Assembly (NCBI GenBank): GCA_045596745.1
Contig: JAZODA010000045.1
Coordinates: 15,074 to 79,073, forward strand
Origin: RGIG3009 sp045596745
Lineage (GTDB): Bacteria; Bacillota; Clostridia; Oscillospirales; Acutalibacteraceae
Length of the DNA stretch: 64,000 bases
Direction: 5' to 3'
The position numbers and the translations under genes are program-made. The notes beneath the pieces were generated by a model. That model did no database searches, had not been told where the DNA came from, and saw nothing but the letters and a program-made list of their open reading frames with translations. Of the stretch, positions 17,601 through 25,747 are shown in pieces; the stretch's first letter is position 1, and each line of letters begins with the position of its first letter.

Positions 17601-18373
17601 TCCCCGGCACCAACTGCGAATACGACAGCGCGAAAGCAATGCGTGACGCCGGTGCCGATCCCGAAATTGTGGTTATCAAGAACCTGACCGCTGCCGGCAT
17701 TCAGGCCAGCGTGGAAGAGTTCGCACAGAAGCTTAAGACGGCGCAGATGGTCTTCATCCCCGGCGGTTTCTCCGGCGGTGACGAACCGGACGGCAGCGGT
17801 AAGTTTATCACCGCGTTCTTCCGCAACGCCGCTGTGAAAGAGGGCGTGACCGACCTGCTCGACAATCGCGACGGCCTGATGTGCGGTATCTGCAACGGTT
17901 TCCAGGCGCTGATTAAGCTGGGTCTGGTGCCGTACGGCAAAATCATCGACACCGATGAGACCTGCCCGACGCTGACCTTCAACACCATCGCGCGTCACCA
18001 GTCCCGCATTGTGCGCACCCGTGTGGCTTCCAACAAGTCTCCGTGGTTGGCGCTGACCAACGTGGGCGACGTTTACAACGTGCCGATTTCGCACGGTGAA
18101 GGTCGCTTCCTCGCGGACGAGGCGCTGATTCGCAAGCTGGCGGAAAACGGTCAGATTGCTACCCAGTATGTGGACGCCGACGGCAACGCCACTTCGGATA
18201 TCCACTTCAACCCGAATGATTCGCTGTTCGCCATCGAGGGTATCACCTCGCCCGACGGCCGTGTGTTCGGTAAGATGGGTCACAGCGAGCGTATTGGCTC
18301 GGGTCTGTATCGCAACGTACCGGGCGAGTACGAGATTCGTATGTTTGAAGCGGCAGTGAAATACTTCCGCTAA
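14684..18373 (+). CDS. purL: Phosphoribosylformylglycinamidine synthase, single-chain
   Basis: Converts FGAR to FGAM with ATP and glutamine. At 1229 residues this is the large single-chain type, not the split PurLQS of Bacillus. Synthetase motifs include DTYWSDHCRHTTF and FKNETHNHPTEIEP with a GAATCIGG segment. The C-terminal class I glutaminase (about residue 960 on) has AFPGTNCEYDS, the nucleophile C1070 in GICNGFQAL and SHGEGRF. It overlaps purD by one base and is followed 14 bp later by glyA. It supplies its own ammonia through the fused glutaminase, so purQ and purS are not expected. Confidence 0.96.
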   Translation: MVYRVFVEKKRELANEAKALLSDVNGLLGISSLTDVRVINRYDAENISEELFARAKNTVFSEPQLDIVSEELDLSGATVFAVEFLPGQFDQRADSAAQCIQILSQGDRPTVATAKVYALYGNLTDAELAEIKKYVINPVEAREATLEKPETLAREYTIPTEVKTLDGFIELDRAGLEAFVASYGLAMDADDIAFCQDYFRSEKRDPTITEIRMIDTYWSDHCRHTTFLTVIDDVKFEDELLQSAYDEYIAVRKELGRTKPICLMDLATVAVKWLRKNGKLDKLDESEEINACTVKIEIEVDGKPEPWLLLFKNETHNHPTEIEPFGGAATCIGGAIRDPLSGRSYVYGAMRVTGAADPLKPVAETIPGKLPQRKIVTTAAAGYSSYGNQIGLATGIVDELYHDGYAAKRMEIGAVVAAAPAANVRRERPEAGDIVILLGGSTGRDGIGGATGSSKAHNAHSVETCGAEVQKGNAPEERKLQRLFRNPTACRMIKRCNDFGAGGVSVAIGELADGLEIDLNAVPKKYEGLDGTELAISESQERMAVVVEAKDVDGFLALAAEENLQARPVAVVRAEPRLVMNWNGKRIVDISRDFLNSNGAEKHIVITPEKPVLPKREVVGGFTENYKALAADLNVCSKRGLSERFDSTIGAGTVLMPFGGKNQLTPIQAMVQKVSVEKGHTNDCSFMSWGYNPFVAEQSPFHGAYLAVVESVSKLIASGASFEDVYLTFQEYFERPGKDGKRWGKPLAALLGAFRAQRELGIGSIGGKDSMSGSFEDLDVPPTLVSFAVTTGKTDDVVSPEFKAAGNRVVCISPEYDENGLPKTESLLAVFEKVTALLRSGKAVACYTPGLGGIGEAVMKMCFGNGLGFRYADTMCPKCIFRYNYGAFLLEVTEEVADARFVGTVTDDGCITLGEESMKLSDLLGIYENKLESVYSCNIAQGNGPMETFNYTATERVTPAIKVAKPKVLIPAFPGTNCEYDSAKAMRDAGADPEIVVIKNLTAAGIQASVEEFAQKLKTAQMVFIPGGFSGGDEPDGSGKFITAFFRNAAVKEGVTDLLDNRDGLMCGICNGFQALIKLGLVPYGKIIDTDETCPTLTFNTIARHQSRIVRTRVASNKSPWLALTNVGDVYNVPISHGEGRFLADEALIRKLAENGQIATQYVDADGNATSDIHFNPNDSLFAIEGITSPDGRVFGKMGHSERIGSGLYRNVPGEYEIRMFEAAVKYFR

Positions 18374-18393
18374 GAGACAGGGAGGGAATGGAT

Positions 18394-19629
18394 ATGAATT
18401 TCTTTGAAGAACTGAAAACCTACGACTCCGCCGTGGCGGATGCGTGTCATCTGGAACTGGAGCGTCAGCAGCACAACATCGAGCTGATTGCTTCCGAAAA
18501 CATCGTGTCCAAAGCGGTGCTGCTCGCCGCCGGCGGTGTTCTGACCAACAAATACGCCGAGGGTTACCCGGGCAAGCGCTACTACGGCGGTTGCCAGTGC
18601 GTGGATATCGTGGAAGATATCGCCCGTGAGCGCGCCAAGAAGCTGTTCGGTGCGGAGCACGCCAACGTGCAGCCTCACAGCGGCGCCAACGCAAACCTCG
18701 CGGTGTTCTTCGCTCTGCTTCAGCCGGGCGACACCGTGATGGGTATGAACCTCCAGCAGGGCGGTCACCTGTCCCACGGTTCGCCGGTTAACATTTCCGG
18801 TAAATACTTCAACGTCGTTCCCTACGGTGTCAGCGATGAGACCGAGACGATCGATTACGATGAGATGCGCCGCATTGCACTGGAGTGCAAGCCGAAGCTC
18901 ATCGTGGTGGGTGCCAGTGCGTACTCCCGTACCATCGATTTCCCCCGTTGCCGCGAAATCGCGGACGAGGTGGGTGCGTACCTGATGGTGGATATGGCGC
19001 ATATCGCCGGTCTGATTGCTGCCGGTGTGCATCCCTCTCCGGTGCCGTACGCCGACATCGTGACCACCACCACGCACAAGACGCTGCGCGGTCCTCGCGG
19101 CGGTATGATTCTGTGCCGCGAAGAGTTTGCGAAGCAGATTGACAAGGCTGTGTTCCCCGGCACGCAGGGTGGCCCGCTCATGCACATCATTGCCGCCAAG
19201 GCAGTGGCGCTGGGCGAAGCGCTCACCGACGAATTCCGTGCCTATCAGCAGCAGGTCGTCAAAAACGCGGCGGCACTGTGCGAAGGTCTGACCAAGCGCG
19301 GCCTGAAGGTTGTGTCCGGCGGTACCGATAACCACCTGATGCTGCTCAAGCTGCTGGATACCGGCGTGACCGGCAAGGAGCTGGAGCATCGTCTGGACGA
19401 AGTGCATATCACCGCCAACAAGAACACCATCCCCAACGATCCGCAGAGCCCGTTCGTGACCAGCGGTCTGCGTCTCGGTACGCCGGCGGTTACCACGCGC
19501 GGCTTCGGCGAGGCAGAGATGGAACTCATCGCCGGTTGGATTTATGACACGATTTATGACTTCGAGAACAGCCGCGAGCGCATCAGCCGCGAGGTTCAGG
19601 AGCTTTGCGCGAAATTCCCCATCTATTAA
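18394..19629 (+). CDS. glyA: Serine hydroxymethyltransferase
   Basis: PLP enzyme converting serine and THF to glycine and 5,10-methylene-THF. ATG 18394 is preferred to ATG 18388 because GGAGGG at 18381-18386 is almost adjacent to the latter; 411 residues. HSGANANLAVFFALLQPGD, MVDMAHIAGLIAAG and the PLP lysine K229 in TTTHKTLRGPRGG are present. In this operon it feeds both glycine (to PurD) and one-carbon units. The 14-16 bp junctions to purL and fhs indicate one transcript. Confidence 0.97.
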   Translation: MNFFEELKTYDSAVADACHLELERQQHNIELIASENIVSKAVLLAAGGVLTNKYAEGYPGKRYYGGCQCVDIVEDIARERAKKLFGAEHANVQPHSGANANLAVFFALLQPGDTVMGMNLQQGGHLSHGSPVNISGKYFNVVPYGVSDETETIDYDEMRRIALECKPKLIVVGASAYSRTIDFPRCREIADEVGAYLMVDMAHIAGLIAAGVHPSPVPYADIVTTTTHKTLRGPRGGMILCREEFAKQIDKAVFPGTQGGPLMHIIAAKAVALGEALTDEFRAYQQQVVKNAAALCEGLTKRGLKVVSGGTDNHLMLLKLLDTGVTGKELEHRLDEVHITANKNTIPNDPQSPFVTSGLRLGTPAVTTRGFGEAEMELIAGWIYDTIYDFENSRERISREVQELCAKFPIY

Positions 19630-19645
19630 GAAGGAAGTGGCAGAG

Positions 19646-21322
19646 ATGGCCTATTTGTCCGATATCGAAATCGCACAGGCATGCGAAATGAAGCCGATTG
19701 GCGACATCGCCGCGGCAGCAAAAATCGACAAAAAATATTGGGAGCCGTACGGCACCTACAAAGCCAAGATTGACCCCGCACTGCTCAAAGAGACCGACCG
19801 TGAAAACGGCAAGCTGATTCTGGTAACGGCGATTACGCCTACCCCTGCAGGCGAAGGCAAGACCACCACGACCATCGGTCTGGCGGACGGTCTGCGCCGC
19901 ATCGGCAAGGACGTTACCGTGGCACTGCGCGAGCCGTCTCTCGGTCCGGTGTTCGGTGTCAAGGGCGGCGCTGCCGGCGGCGGCTACGCTCAGGTCGTTC
20001 CGATGGAGGATATCAACCTGCATTTCACGGGCGACTTCCACGCCATCGGCGCGGCGAACAACCTGCTGGCGGCGATGCTGGATAACCACATCCAGCAGGG
20101 CAACAGCCTCGGCATCGACGTTCGCAAGATTACCTGGAAGCGTTGCGTGGATATGAACGACCGTCAGCTGCGTTTCGTGGTGGACGGTATGGGCGGCAAG
20201 GCCAACGGCGTGCCGCGTGAGGATGGTTTCGACATCACGGTGGCCAGCGAAATTATGGCTGTGCTGTGTCTGGCGGATTCCATTACCGATTTGAAGGAGC
20301 GTCTGTCCCGCATCATCGTGGGTTACACCTACGACGATCGTCCGGTCACCTGCGGCGAGCTGAAAGCGGCGGGTGCGATGACGGCGCTGCTGAAGGACGC
20401 TATCAAGCCGAACCTGGTGCAGACGCTGGAGGGTACTCCTGCATTTGTGCACGGCGGCCCGTTTGCCAACATTGCACACGGCTGCAACTCGGTGATGGCA
20501 ACGCGTCTGGCGCTGAAGATGGGCGACTACACCGTTACGGAGGCCGGCTTCGGTGCTGACCTCGGTGCGGAGAAGTTCCTGGATATCAAGTGCCGTATGG
20601 CGGGCCTTACCCCCGATGCGGTGGTGGTTGTGGCGACGGTTCGCGCGCTGAAGATGCACGGCGGTCTGGCGAAGAACCAGCTCGGCGTAGAGGATATCGC
20701 CGCTCTGGAGCGCGGTATTCCGAACCTGCTGCGTCACGTGTCCAACATCAAAAACGTGTACCGTCTGCCCTGCGTGGTGGCGGTCAACCGTTTCCCGACC
20801 GATACCGATGCGGAAATCGATTTCATCATCAAAAAGTGCCGTGAGCTGGGTGTCAACACCGTGCTGTCCACCGTGTGGGCAGAGGGCGGTCGCGGCGGCG
20901 AAGCACTGGCGCGCGAGGTTGTGCGTCTGTGCGAAGAGGAAAAGGGCGACTTTACCTTCTCCTATGAGCTGGACGGCAGCATTGAAGATAAAATCACCGC
21001 GGTGGTGCAGAAGGTCTACGGCGGTGACGGTATCACCGTGATGCCTGCTGCCAAAAAGCAGATTGCGCAGCTGACCGAGCTCGGCTTTGATAAGCTGCCT
21101 GTGTGCATTGCCAAAACGCAGTACAGCTTCTCGGATGATCCCACGAAGTTGGGTGCTCCCGAAGGCTTTACCGTGACGGTGAAGAACGTAAAGGTGTCTG
21201 CAGGCGCAGGCTTCCTCGTGGTGCTTACCGGCGACATTCTGACGATGCCCGGTCTGCCCAAGGTGCCGGCGGCAGAGGCGATTGACGTGGATGAGGATGG
21301 GCGCATCATCGGCTTGTTCTGA
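19646..21322 (+). CDS. fhs: Formate-tetrahydrofolate ligase
   Basis: ATP-dependent formation of 10-formyl-THF from formate and THF. ATG 19646 behind GAAGGAAGTGG gives 558 residues, normal for the family. The nucleotide loop TPTPAGEGKTTTTIG and REPSLGPVFGVKGGAAGGGY are characteristic. It is the last gene of the ZTP-riboswitch operon and supplies the cofactor used by purN and the AICAR transformylase. No terminator is visible behind it; the lysine operon promoter starts 8 bp downstream. Confidence 0.97.
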   Translation: MAYLSDIEIAQACEMKPIGDIAAAAKIDKKYWEPYGTYKAKIDPALLKETDRENGKLILVTAITPTPAGEGKTTTTIGLADGLRRIGKDVTVALREPSLGPVFGVKGGAAGGGYAQVVPMEDINLHFTGDFHAIGAANNLLAAMLDNHIQQGNSLGIDVRKITWKRCVDMNDRQLRFVVDGMGGKANGVPREDGFDITVASEIMAVLCLADSITDLKERLSRIIVGYTYDDRPVTCGELKAAGAMTALLKDAIKPNLVQTLEGTPAFVHGGPFANIAHGCNSVMATRLALKMGDYTVTEAGFGADLGAEKFLDIKCRMAGLTPDAVVVVATVRALKMHGGLAKNQLGVEDIAALERGIPNLLRHVSNIKNVYRLPCVVAVNRFPTDTDAEIDFIIKKCRELGVNTVLSTVWAEGGRGGEALAREVVRLCEEEKGDFTFSYELDGSIEDKITAVVQKVYGGDGITVMPAAKKQIAQLTELGFDKLPVCIAKTQYSFSDDPTKLGAPEGFTVTVKNVKVSAGAGFLVVLTGDILTMPGLPKVPAAEAIDVDEDGRIIGLF

Positions 21323-21330
21323 TAAGGGGC

Positions 21331-21359
21331 TTGACAAACCCACGCCGATGTGCTAAACT
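21331..21359 (+). promoter_or_regulatory. Sigma-A promoter of the lysine operon
   Basis: TTGACA at 21331-21336 and TAAACT at 21354-21359 with a 17-bp spacer, only 8 bp after the fhs stop. Confidence 0.85.
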
Positions 21360-21381
21360 GCTAACAAATCACATACTGAAG

Positions 21382-21619
21382 GATAGAGGCGCACTTAGCA
21401 AACAGTACCCTGCCATCGGTCGAAAGGCGGCTGCCAAAGCCGTGGGGGAAAGGTGCGAGTGCCGAAGCGGATGTCGTGGCGGGCATCTTGACTGGCAGCA
21501 CGGGAAATACCCGTGTTGTTGTCGCAGCAATGCGGAGAGCTATCAATCACAAAGCGGTCCTGTTTGGATTTGTTTTTACGGAGATAGCCTGTGCTTGTGC
21601 GTTGGCTATCTCTTTTTTT
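21382..21619 (+). promoter_or_regulatory. Lysine riboswitch (L box) with intrinsic terminator
   Basis: The aptamer spans 21382-21544. P1 pairs GATAG (21382-21386) with CTATC (21540-21544). Inside are the conserved GATAGAGGCGC, AGTA, GGGGGAAAGG, GTGCCGAAGC, CATCTTGACTGGCA and GGAGAGCTATC blocks of L boxes. The terminator is the 9-bp stem GAGATAGCC (21581-21589)/GGCTATCTC (21604-21612) plus seven T. GCTATC of the P1 3' side can pair with GATAGC of the terminator 5' arm, giving the antiterminator. Lysine binding should therefore turn dapA-ddh-lysA off. It fills the 316-bp gap between fhs and dapA together with the promoter. Confidence 0.95.
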
Positions 21620-21638
21620 CAGAGAAAAGGAGAAAACA

Positions 21639-22526
21639 ATGAACAGAACCGTGTTTACCGGAGCCGCAACCGCCATTATCACGCCCTTGAATGAGCAGGG
21701 TGTGGATTATGCGCAGTTCGGTCGTCTGATCGATTGGCAGATTGCCGAGGGCATTGATGCCATCGTGGTAGCAGGTACGACGGGTGAGGGCCCGACACTT
21801 ACCGATGAAGAGCACCGCGAGGTGATTCGCTTTTGCGTAGAGCGGGTCGCGGGTCGGGTTCCTGTGATTGCGGGGACAGGCTCTAACGACACGGCGTACG
21901 CCATCAGCCTGACACGTGCCGCCTGTGAAGCGGGCGCAGATGCCATGTTGCTGGTAACGCCGTATTACAACAAAGCAACGCAGGCGGGATTGATTCGTTC
22001 CTTTACGGCGATTGCCGATGCCAGCACCAAGCCGTGTATTTTATACAACGTGCCGAGCCGTACCGGTTGCAATCTTACCCCCGCTTCAGTGGCGGCGCTG
22101 GCGGAGCATCCGCGTATTGTGGGCATCAAAGAAGCGGGAGGCAACATTTCTCAGGTGGCGCAGATTGCGGCACTGTGCGGGGATAAGATGGACATTTACT
22201 CCGGTAACGACGACCAGATTGTACCGATTTTGTCGCTCGGCGGAAAAGGTGTTATTTCGGTGCTGTCCAATGTGCTACCGCAGGAAACGATAGCGATGTG
22301 CCGTATGTATTTTGATGGTCGTGTTCGCGAAGCGGCGGCACTGCAGTTGAAACTGCTCCCGCTGATTGATGCACTGTTTTGTGAAGTCAACCCCATCCCT
22401 GTGAAAGCAGCGCTGGCTGCGATGGGATATTGCGATAATTATTTGCGCTTGCCGCTGACGCCGATGGAGGCGGAACACGAAGCGCAGTTACTCGCCCTGA
22501 TGCGGGAGAACGGATTGAGCGTGTAA
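21639..22526 (+). CDS. dapA: 4-hydroxy-tetrahydrodipicolinate synthase
   Basis: Condenses pyruvate with aspartate semialdehyde, the first step specific to DAP and lysine. The 295 residues start at ATG 21639 behind AAAAGGAG. The Schiff-base lysine K164 lies in GIKEAGGN and Y136 in LYNVPSRTG; AGTTGEGPTL is the pyruvate-carboxylate-binding region. First gene after the lysine riboswitch; ddh follows 35 bp later. Confidence 0.96.
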   Translation: MNRTVFTGAATAIITPLNEQGVDYAQFGRLIDWQIAEGIDAIVVAGTTGEGPTLTDEEHREVIRFCVERVAGRVPVIAGTGSNDTAYAISLTRAACEAGADAMLLVTPYYNKATQAGLIRSFTAIADASTKPCILYNVPSRTGCNLTPASVAALAEHPRIVGIKEAGGNISQVAQIAALCGDKMDIYSGNDDQIVPILSLGGKGVISVLSNVLPQETIAMCRMYFDGRVREAAALQLKLLPLIDALFCEVNPIPVKAALAAMGYCDNYLRLPLTPMEAEHEAQLLALMRENGLSV

Positions 22527-22561
22527 ACCGCAGGGCATACTAACTCGTAAGGAGTGTTATT

Positions 22562-23539
22562 ATGAAAATCGGTATTTACGGCTACGGAAATCTCGGCCGC
22601 GGCGTGGAGTGTGCGTTGCACCACACGGCAGACGCGGAGCTGGTGGGTATTTTCACGCGCCGTGATCCTGCTTCGGTACAGCCGCATGGCGATACGCCTG
22701 TGTACTCTGTCGAGGAGTTACCGCGTTTTCGCGATGTGCTGGATGTGCTGATTTTGTGCGGCGGCAGCGCCACCGATTTGCCGAAGATGACCCCGTCGCT
22801 GGCGGCGGAGTTTAACGTGGTGGACAGCTTTGACACCCACGCGGCGATTCCCGAGCACTTCACAGCGGTGGACGAAGCCGCGGCGAAGTCGGGTCACATT
22901 GCGCTGATTTCTTCCGGCTGGGATCCGGGGCTGTTCTCGCTGAACCGCTTGTATGCTGCGGCGGTATTGCCGCAGGGCAAAGACTATACGTTCTGGGGCC
23001 GTGGTGTCAGTCAGGGTCATTCGGATGCCATCCGCCGTATTGACGGTGTCAAAGACGCGCGCCAGTACACCGTGCCTGTCGCCGAAGCGATGGATGCGGT
23101 ACGCGCAGGGGAGTGCCCGATGCTGTCGACGCGCGAGAAGCACACCCGTGAATGCTACGTTGTTGCGGAAGAGGGCGCAGATCGTGCTCGCATTGCGGAG
23201 GAAATCCGCCTGATGCCGAATTATTTTGCAGACTATGACACGACGGTTTATTTCGTCACGGAAGAGGAGCTTCGGCGCGACCATGCCGGCATGCCGCACG
23301 GCGGCTCGGTGATTCGCTCCGGTGTTACCGGCTGGGATGGCGAAAATCGTCAGGTAATTGAATATCGGTTGGGACTGGATTCCAACCCCGAATTTACAGC
23401 AAACGTGTTGGTGGCGTATGCCCGTGCCATCCATCGGATGTATGGCCGCGGCGTGACAGGGTGCAAGACGGTGTTTGACGTAGCACCTGCCGATTTGTCG
23501 CCGCTGTCACCCGAAGAGCTCCGCGCTCATATGCTGTAA
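22562..23539 (+). CDS. ddh: meso-Diaminopimelate dehydrogenase
   Basis: NADPH-dependent reductive amination of tetrahydrodipicolinate straight to meso-DAP, bypassing the succinylase or acetylase branches. The 325 residues begin with the Rossmann motif IGIYGYGNLGRGVE; SSGWDPGLFSLNRL is the substrate-binding signature of the family. A strong AAGGAGTG site precedes ATG 22562. Its place between dapA and lysA gives a short lysine route; dapB, lysC and asd are not in the window. Confidence 0.95.
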   Translation: MKIGIYGYGNLGRGVECALHHTADAELVGIFTRRDPASVQPHGDTPVYSVEELPRFRDVLDVLILCGGSATDLPKMTPSLAAEFNVVDSFDTHAAIPEHFTAVDEAAAKSGHIALISSGWDPGLFSLNRLYAAAVLPQGKDYTFWGRGVSQGHSDAIRRIDGVKDARQYTVPVAEAMDAVRAGECPMLSTREKHTRECYVVAEEGADRARIAEEIRLMPNYFADYDTTVYFVTEEELRRDHAGMPHGGSVIRSGVTGWDGENRQVIEYRLGLDSNPEFTANVLVAYARAIHRMYGRGVTGCKTVFDVAPADLSPLSPEELRAHML

Positions 23540-23567
23540 AAACAGCATTTGCGAAAGGATTTTTCCT

Positions 23568-24887
23568 ATGATTTCCCATCCCCTTATGACTTTGTGTCCT
23601 AACTTATCGATTCGTGACGACGGACAATTGTTGTTTGCCGGTCAGAACACGGCGACACTTGCTGCAGCGTATGGGACACCGCTGTATCTGATGGATGAAG
23701 ATCGTATCCGGGAACGCTGCCGCACTTATCTGAGGGCAGTTCAAGAGGCATTCGATGGAAACGCCCGTATCTTATATGCCTCCAAAGCCGCTTCGTTCAA
23801 GCACATGTATGAAATCATGCGCGAGGAGGGAATGGCGGTGGATGTGGTGTCGCCCGGTGAAATCGTTACCGCTCTTCGGGCGGGCTTCCCGATGACGCAG
23901 GTATATTATCACTCCAGCCACAAAAGCGATGAGGATATCCGTTACGCGTTGGAACAGGGCGTCGGGTATTTTGTAATCGATAACACCGAGGAACTGCTCG
24001 CAGTGGAGCGTATTGCGGCGCAGCTGCAGCGACGGCAGGATGTTTTAATTCGGCTGACCCCCGGCATCGATCCGCATACCTATGAAGCGGTAGCGACCGG
24101 CAAGGTGGATTCCAAGTTTGGATTTGCCATTGAAACCGGGCAGGCAGAAGAAATCACACGGTATGCATTGGAACTGCACCACGTCCGTTTGGTGGGATTC
24201 CACAGCCATGTAGGCTCACAGGTGTTTGATTCGGATGTGTTTTTGCAGACGGTGGATATCGTGATGGCGTATGTGGCGCACATTCGCGATGTGTATGGCT
24301 ATCTTCCCGAACAGTTGGATCTTGGCGGGGGATATGGTGTGCGGTACTTGCCGGAGGATCCCGAGTTGGATATCGCTTCGAATCTGGCGCAGGTGGCGGC
24401 GTATACCAAAGCCAAAGCGGTGGAATATACGGTGCCGATGCCGATGATTCTGTTTGAACCGGGACGCAGCATCGTGGCGGATGCGGGGATGACACTGTAC
24501 ACCGTCAGTTCGCTTAAGCAGATTCCCGGCTACAAAAACTACGTTTCGGTGGACGGCGGTATGACGGACAATCCGCGGTTTGCGTTGTATGAGGCACCCT
24601 ACACAGTGGTTGCTGCCGGAAAGCTTTCGGAGCCTGCCGAGCTGGCTTGCTCGGTGGTGGGGCGTTGCTGTGAAAGCGGTGATATCATTCAAGAAAATGT
24701 ACTATTGCCATCTTCAATCAAACGTGGCGACCTGATTGCGTGCCTAACGACAGGTGCGTACAACTATTCGATGGCATCCAACTATAATCGCGTTCCCCGA
24801 CCGCCGGTAGTAATGCTGCGCGGCGGCAATGCCGCCGTGGCGGTGCGGCGGGAAACGCTTGAGGATATTGTGGCACTTGATGTATAA
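23568..24887 (+). CDS. lysA: Diaminopimelate decarboxylase
   Basis: PLP enzyme releasing lysine from meso-DAP. It has 439 residues, starting at ATG 23568 behind GAAAGGA. The PLP lysine K73 lies in YASKAASFKH; GFHSHVGSQVF, DLGGGYG and the catalytic CESGDI motif (GRCCESGDIIQENV) are all present, as is the C-terminal TTGAYNYSMASNYN. Third gene of the lysine-repressed operon. Confidence 0.96.
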   Translation: MISHPLMTLCPNLSIRDDGQLLFAGQNTATLAAAYGTPLYLMDEDRIRERCRTYLRAVQEAFDGNARILYASKAASFKHMYEIMREEGMAVDVVSPGEIVTALRAGFPMTQVYYHSSHKSDEDIRYALEQGVGYFVIDNTEELLAVERIAAQLQRRQDVLIRLTPGIDPHTYEAVATGKVDSKFGFAIETGQAEEITRYALELHHVRLVGFHSHVGSQVFDSDVFLQTVDIVMAYVAHIRDVYGYLPEQLDLGGGYGVRYLPEDPELDIASNLAQVAAYTKAKAVEYTVPMPMILFEPGRSIVADAGMTLYTVSSLKQIPGYKNYVSVDGGMTDNPRFALYEAPYTVVAAGKLSEPAELACSVVGRCCESGDIIQENVLLPSSIKRGDLIACLTTGAYNYSMASNYNRVPRPPVVMLRGGNAAVAVRRETLEDIVALDV

Positions 24888-24905
24888 TACAGAGGAGAAA
24901 CTGGA

Positions 24906-25289
24906 ATGAGCACTTGGATTGCAACACTGTTGAACTGCCTGTTTTTGCCGGCGATTATGCTTGCGGAGGGTACGTTTTTTGTAAAATGCGGTGGCCCGAA
25001 AAAGATTAGCCACCTGCGCGGTTACCGCACGCATCGTTCGATGATGAACGAGGACACCTGGCGCTTTGCCCATCGTCACTGCGGCCGAATCTGGCTCGTC
25101 AGCGGTTGGATTTTGCTTGCGCTGTCCTTCATCACCGCACTGTGCCTCCTGGGGCAGAGCGACTATGTGTGCGGCGTTGCTTGCTCGGTGGTGTTTTTGG
25201 TGCAGTTCGTGGTAGCGGTTCCCGTGTCGGTGATCCTCACCGAGCGCGCGCTCAGACGCACCTTCGACAAGGAAGGCAAGCGCCTCTGA
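24906..25289 (+). CDS. SdpI-family membrane protein
   Basis: A 127-residue protein with a hydrophobic N-terminal helix and two further predicted membrane segments (about residues 65-85 and 88-110). The sequence GYRTHRSMMNEDTWRFAHRH matches the GYRTPRSMKNEDTWRFA signature of the SdpI/YhfL-type domain; SdpI is the immunity protein to the SdpC toxin in Bacillus, but most relatives have no known role. It starts 18 bp after lysA behind GAGGAG and ends before a terminator, so it appears to be the last cistron of the lysine operon. No toxin gene is beside it. Confidence 0.8.
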   Translation: MSTWIATLLNCLFLPAIMLAEGTFFVKCGGPKKISHLRGYRTHRSMMNEDTWRFAHRHCGRIWLVSGWILLALSFITALCLLGQSDYVCGVACSVVFLVQFVVAVPVSVILTERALRRTFDKEGKRL

Positions 25290-25303
25290 TACAGAAAAAA
25301 CAG

Positions 25304-25339
25304 CGGTCGGTATGCGGATTTTCGCGTACCGACCGTTTT
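25304..25339 (+). terminator. Intrinsic terminator of the lysine operon
   Basis: 13-bp stem (25304-25316 with 25323-25335, one G-T pair), six-base loop, then TTTTA. Confidence 0.88.
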
Positions 25340-25383
25340 ATATATTTATAAGGAAATAATTATAAAAAACCGCAGTTTACCCC

Positions 25384-25412
25384 TTGACTTCACCGTGATA
25401 AAGTGATAGTAT
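25384..25412 (+). promoter_or_regulatory. Sigma-A promoter of the yerC-his operon
   Basis: TTGACT at 25384-25389 and TAGTAT at 25407-25412, spacer 17 bp. The -10 lies inside a palindrome (25403-25420). Confidence 0.7.
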
Positions 25413-25420
25413 ACTATAAC
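25403..25420 (+). promoter_or_regulatory. Candidate operator overlapping the his promoter
   Basis: An 18-bp dyad GTxATAGTATACTATxAC with a perfect 12-bp core (25406-25417) covers the -10. A TrpR-like regulator (YerC) is encoded by the first gene, so autoregulation through this site is plausible but not shown. Confidence 0.5.
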
Positions 25421-25447
25421 GAACCAAAAGAAAGCGAGGGAAGCACC

Positions 25448-25747
25448 GTGAATATTCTTGATTCTGCTTCTGCGGAGCGACTGTTTTCCGTAATTAAAAG
25501 TTTGGAAACGCCGGAAGAATGTCGCCTGTTTTTCGAAGATATCTGTACCATTCGTGAGATCCAGGATATGGCTCAGCGACTGGATGTGGCGATTTTGCTG
25601 CGTGAGGGCAAAAACTACCAGGAGATTTCCGCAAAGACGACGGTCAGCTCGGCGACCATCAGCCGCGTGAACCGTTGCCTGCTGTACGGTGGCGGCGGTT
25701 ACCGCACGGCGCTGGACAAATACGAACAGGCGGAGGGAAAGAAATGA
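25448..25747 (+). CDS. yerC: YerC/YecD-type TrpR-related regulator
   Basis: A 99-residue protein of the TrpR-like YerC/YecD family. GTG 25448 behind GCGAGGGA is taken as start; the upstream in-frame ATG at 25403 lies in the promoter. The C-terminal half contains the helix-turn-helix LLREGKNYQEISAKT followed by SSATISRVNRCLLYGGGGY, equivalent to the operator-reading helices of TrpR. The corepressor is unknown; position as first gene of the his operon with ATGA overlap to hisZ suggests it controls histidine synthesis. Confidence 0.88.
   Translation: MNILDSASAERLFSVIKSLETPEECRLFFEDICTIREIQDMAQRLDVAILLREGKNYQEISAKTTVSSATISRVNRCLLYGGGGYRTALDKYEQAEGKK

Noticed and set aside
15227..18694. 1155-codon minus-strand frame opposite purL
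   Set aside because: Same codon-bias artefact; purL motifs on the + strand are unambiguous.
19583..21343. 586-codon minus-strand frame opposite fhs
   Set aside because: Codon-bias shadow without ribosome site or motifs.
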